Shown here in pieces: positions 60,234 to 64,000 of a DNA stretch of 64,000 bases. The notes under the pieces are model-generated. The model had not been told where the DNA came from and made no database searches. It was given only the letters and a program-made list of their open reading frames with translations. Within the stretch, counting starts at the first letter, position 1, and each line of letters begins with the position of its first letter. Both the position numbers and the translations under genes were made by a program. Source of the stretch: Tubulanus polymorphus (Eukaryota; Nemertea; Palaeonemertea; Tubulaniformes; Tubulanidae); assembly GCF_964204645.1 (NCBI RefSeq), contig NC_134036.1, forward strand, positions 3,892,001 through 3,956,000, in the 5' to 3' direction.

Positions 60234-63200
60234 GGTGATGAAAGATCAAAATTTCTAAAATCTGTCCGATCAAAAAATACATTACTCTGGTGGAGCCATG
60301 AATACTTCAACTACTCGCTTTTCTTGTATCAACTGAGCGATTTCAATGCTCGATTTACAGTAAATTAAGATGGAACCATGCCTCGGATTTCCTCACTATA
60401 TCGACGACGCCCGCGGGGTATGTATACATCGTGTTCTCCAAAGGAATCCATTCCCTGCGACATCATTTTTTAGGATATCGTATTTGATTTCCTATTGGAT
60501 TTCTGACTCTGCAGCTTTTGAGTTCGACATACATCTAGGCATACATAGATAATATCGACATCTGCTAACTAGTTTGTTTTTGAAGTGAAAAATAACTATT
60601 TTTGCAAATTTATCAGAGTATTGATAACTTGACCTGGAAAATTCTGAAACCTCAACATATTGTCTTATCATTTTAAAATGGTTATGCCTTAAGGAATAAA
60701 TGCTTTTAGCCCTCCAAAATACCCCTTAATACCCGGCGTCCCTAAAGATTAATACTTGTACGGTGAAGCCCGCTTCAAATCGGATTACTCCGACTACTAA
60801 AAATCCGACCTTAACAGATTTTAATATCAATCTAACCATACCTTTCGCATCAAATAATTTCTTGTTCGCTTTCTCCCTATCTTTTTAAAAAAAAATATAT
60901 TTCAATCTAAACACCTCTTTCTCGAGACTCTTTTGCCTTAAAAAATTCCCCAATTATTCTAAAAAATAATAATTCACTATTTTTTGGATCACGAAAAAAA
61001 GACGTCTATTTTCAGGATTGAAATATCATCAGGACCTAAAATTAAATACTTATTTGCTGACGGTAAAAATCTTCTCCGCTGCAGTCATTTTTTTTTAAAT
61101 ACACATCAATCTATACACCTCTTTCTCGAGACTCTTTTGGCTTTAAAAATTTCCCAAATTATTCTACAGAATAATAATTCACTATTTTGGAATCATAAAA
61201 AAGACGTCTATTTTCAGGATTCAAATATCATCAGGACCTAAAACTAAATACTTATTTGCTGTCGATAGAAATCCTCTTCGCTGCAGTCAAATTCAATCTG
61301 CAACAACACGAGGCTGAGCACTCCTATTAGAAATCAATTCGCATTATCATTACCATATCTTTAAAATTTATGTAGAGATAAATTCTTGATTGAAGATAAA
61401 CAACAAACACTAGATATAAGACATTTTATCACTGAACGTTTAACAAGTGATCGTCGGCACTTGAGAATCGAGAATGATCAGTAAATACTCGACATTCGGG
61501 ATTTCACCACAGGAATTTTCGATTGGAGATGAACTACAAACACTAGATATGTTATAAGACATTTTATCGCCACAGTATTAATGGTTGATCGTCCAAATCC
61601 GCCACGTAAAATCCCCCGGTAAATATCCCCGTGGGTTAAAATACCACCGGTAAAAAGCACCCAAAATTCAGTTTTAAACTAGTGTATGTAACTAAGATAA
61701 AAATATCCAGATAATGTTTTAATAAAGATTTTGCGATATTTGAACACCGATATTTTATTATGACTTTCGAATTATTTTTTTTTTCATAGAAATCATCAAA
61801 ACTACAATCGTGTCAATTTTGATGCATGTAACTTGCATGCTTGCTGAAAGTCACAGAATATTGTCATTCTGATATTGTGACTAATACCATACATAGTTTT
61901 GGATTCATGATAATCTATCAACATGAGAATGTTGAAACATTTAAATCAGTTGAGAATCACAATAACCGTGATGAGACGATGAGTAAAAATCCAACAATAA
62001 ATGTACGAATCTAAAAAATTCATTGAAAAAATTCTAGATATTGTGGGTGTTTGCCACCACCCTTCTTCGGCCTAAAATGACTTGACAAATAAATCTCGTA
62101 TTTAGTTGACATTTAGATGGTTTTGTTTTGAAATCAAATTTGTGGGAAATTTTTTCACCTACCGGGGGATGTTTTGGGGGATTTTTACGGAGGGGGGGGG
62201 GTTGTTATCTGTTACGACACTTATCATGCGTTCAGTACTTCTTCTGAGAAATTTCCAAATTGAGATGAAATATAAACACCAGACATTAGACATTTCATCA
62301 GCATACATTCAAAAACTGATCATTATCACTTAACACTACGGGGCGCTATCCATTGTAATATTTCTTGGATGTTTCACCCGATCAAGTGAACTACATCATT
62401 AAAATGGATTTTAGGATGAAAAATATTGTCATAAGGTGACCTTGGAATAAATACATTAACACCTTGAAACTGTGACGGTGATATTCGATAGATTCCTCTT
62501 TGAAATCTCTTACGTTCATATGGAAATGTATTAAGCTTAGCTGAATTGATATGAAAACTTTACAGCTGAAATTCTATATAAACTTCGCATCTGCGCAGTA
62601 TAGTTTAAACATTGTACAATCGTGGATATAAAGGTTATAGTTATGTACTATGGGAAGCTTGAGATAAATATAGGTGTTTCTGGTGGTGCTGGGATAGGTG
62701 GTTATACCTGCAGCGCTTGATGTATCGTTTTGGAACGACACATCCTATATACGTGTGGTTGAGATATGTGTAACAATACACGTCTCTATAGATAAAGGTG
62801 TCTGAAGCGTGCAGACGATATCCTAACTGACTGACGCCTCAATATTGGCTTTTCGCCTTACGCGCTGCAGTCTTTCTAGACCTGGCTGTACGCGGCTGTT
62901 TTAGTTTCGTTGCGTTGCCTTAAGAAATAGGCAAATCAGTGAATTTGGCCTCAACTCTTCAATTGACCCTAGCTTTTCCTAATCCATTTACCAAAGTGTT
63001 GATGTGATGGCGGTTCGAATCTTCGTTTGTTTCGTAAATTATTAAAAATGTATAAATGGGATACTGGCCCTCACCAGATAGCGCAACATGACTTTGGGTA
63101 ATTCGTATATAGTGAAATGATCAGTTCATTATCATTGAAATATGAACTCGATTTTAGGCTTGCTCATACGAAAATGATCAAACAAGTCATCGCATAGATA

Positions 63201-64000
63201 CAACATCCGCCTTCTCACTCAATAATGGTATAGCTTTTTTGATTTACTAATGAGAAAAATTGATTCGAATTTAATTGAAATCTAGGTAATTGAAGCGCGG
63301 TAATCTAGTGCCACTAACGATCCTGGCGGATTATCGCTGAATCTTCGCTTGCCGCTGTAGCGTTGTCGGTGTCCCATTGCCGTGTGTCTATGCAAGATTT
63401 AAGTAAGATTTCATGACCCGAATGTCCCTCTGACGGCTGAGGTTATTTACTCTCAAATACGCCAAAGATTCTTTTAATCGTGTCCATTCTATTTTTTTCT
63501 CCGTATATTATCACTGTGGTCGAATCGTGTACATAAAATATGCTTTCTGCACAACGTATTCCTGTTGTTTTTTTCCATAAATTTCATAATCTTGTCTGAT
63601 GGTGAAGTAATTGTTTGTTAATCGCATGTCTTTATCGGCGGTTAATGAAAATTGTTTTCTGCTGAATAATTCGCCCTATTTCCGATTCATTCCACGGTGA
63701 ATTGAATTGCTCTGACAACACATATTACGGTTAAGTGATATGTGCAGTTGATTCTATCAAAAGCGTTATACTCTTTAAGTAACGACCGATCTTCAGGCAT
63801 TAGAAAAATAAGTCTGGTCGTTATAAACTCGTTATAATTTGCAATATCCAATCGGAAATTGCAACCAAGAAATCTCATGGACTTTCACGATTCCTGCAAA
63901 GTTATTAGTTATTGCCGACGGTTTGGTAATGTAGATGTTTAAATCGATACGGCATTTATAAAGGTGCAATGTGACATCAAAACAACAATTTGGTAATGCC
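58540..64000. repeat. Recent segmental duplication, right copy (runs off the window)
   Basis: Matches 47300-53000. By the offset at 52622/63687, the stop codon of a third receptor would fall near 64196, just outside. The region 60240-64000 holds no gene: 5' flank of receptor B, the two-copy 205-bp duplication (60895-61290), 109-bp satellite remnants (61375-61575 and 62275-62320) and the 3' flank of the predicted third receptor. Confidence 0.9.

Overview
The window is nuclear DNA from an invertebrate animal. Its genes are split by GT-AG introns, the non-coding DNA is AT-rich and crowded with small DNA-transposon remnants and satellites, and the coding content is metazoan: Rab GTPase, ESCRT-I VPS37, secreted phospholipase A2, rhodopsin-type GPCR, fucolectin-type lectin and LDLa-LRR-7TM receptors. 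The LDLa-LRR-7TM receptors resemble the snail GRL101 type, which is expanded in lophotrochozoans. I therefore infer a marine lophotrochozoan (nemertean, mollusc, annelid or brachiopod); the phylum cannot be fixed from the sequence alone.

Left part (1-24 kb). A seven-exon Rab5-group GTPase (+, 2659-6029) carries transposon remnants and a tRNA-like element in its introns. A secreted FTP-lectin-like gene (-, 12.9-10.9 kb) has a long pure CAG tract inside its lectin domain. An intronless neuropeptide-receptor-like GPCR (-, 17921-16839) follows, then a small PPxY-tailed membrane protein (+, 22386-23544).

Middle (24-42 kb). I could reconstruct a mucin-like single-pass membrane protein (-, 29.3-24.6 kb) exon by exon, because every splice phase agrees. 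Next come an 840-bp minisatellite of 66-bp units, a three-exon secreted phospholipase A2 (-, 33063-31476), a (TA)n tract, and a four-exon VPS37 (-, 40730-38405). Two satellites (60-bp and 109-bp units) recur in several places and in both orientations, and a piggyBac-like MITE is nested inside a pogo-like MITE.

Right part (42-64 kb). Two tandem paralogues on the minus strand encode very large receptors (about 1945 and 1947 residues) that join CUB domains, C-type lectin domains, LDLa repeats, leucine-rich repeats and a seven-helix GPCR core in one chain. The 5' halves of the genes and the intergenic DNA are nearly identical, while the LRR/7TM exons are diverged. The last 3.8 kb of the window repeats the DNA lying 3' of the second receptor, so a third copy should end about 200 bp beyond the right edge. 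This receptor array is the most interesting content. The genes do not form an operon. The shared theme of lectin, mucin and CUB/CTLD receptor is cell-surface recognition, but a joint pathway is only an inference.
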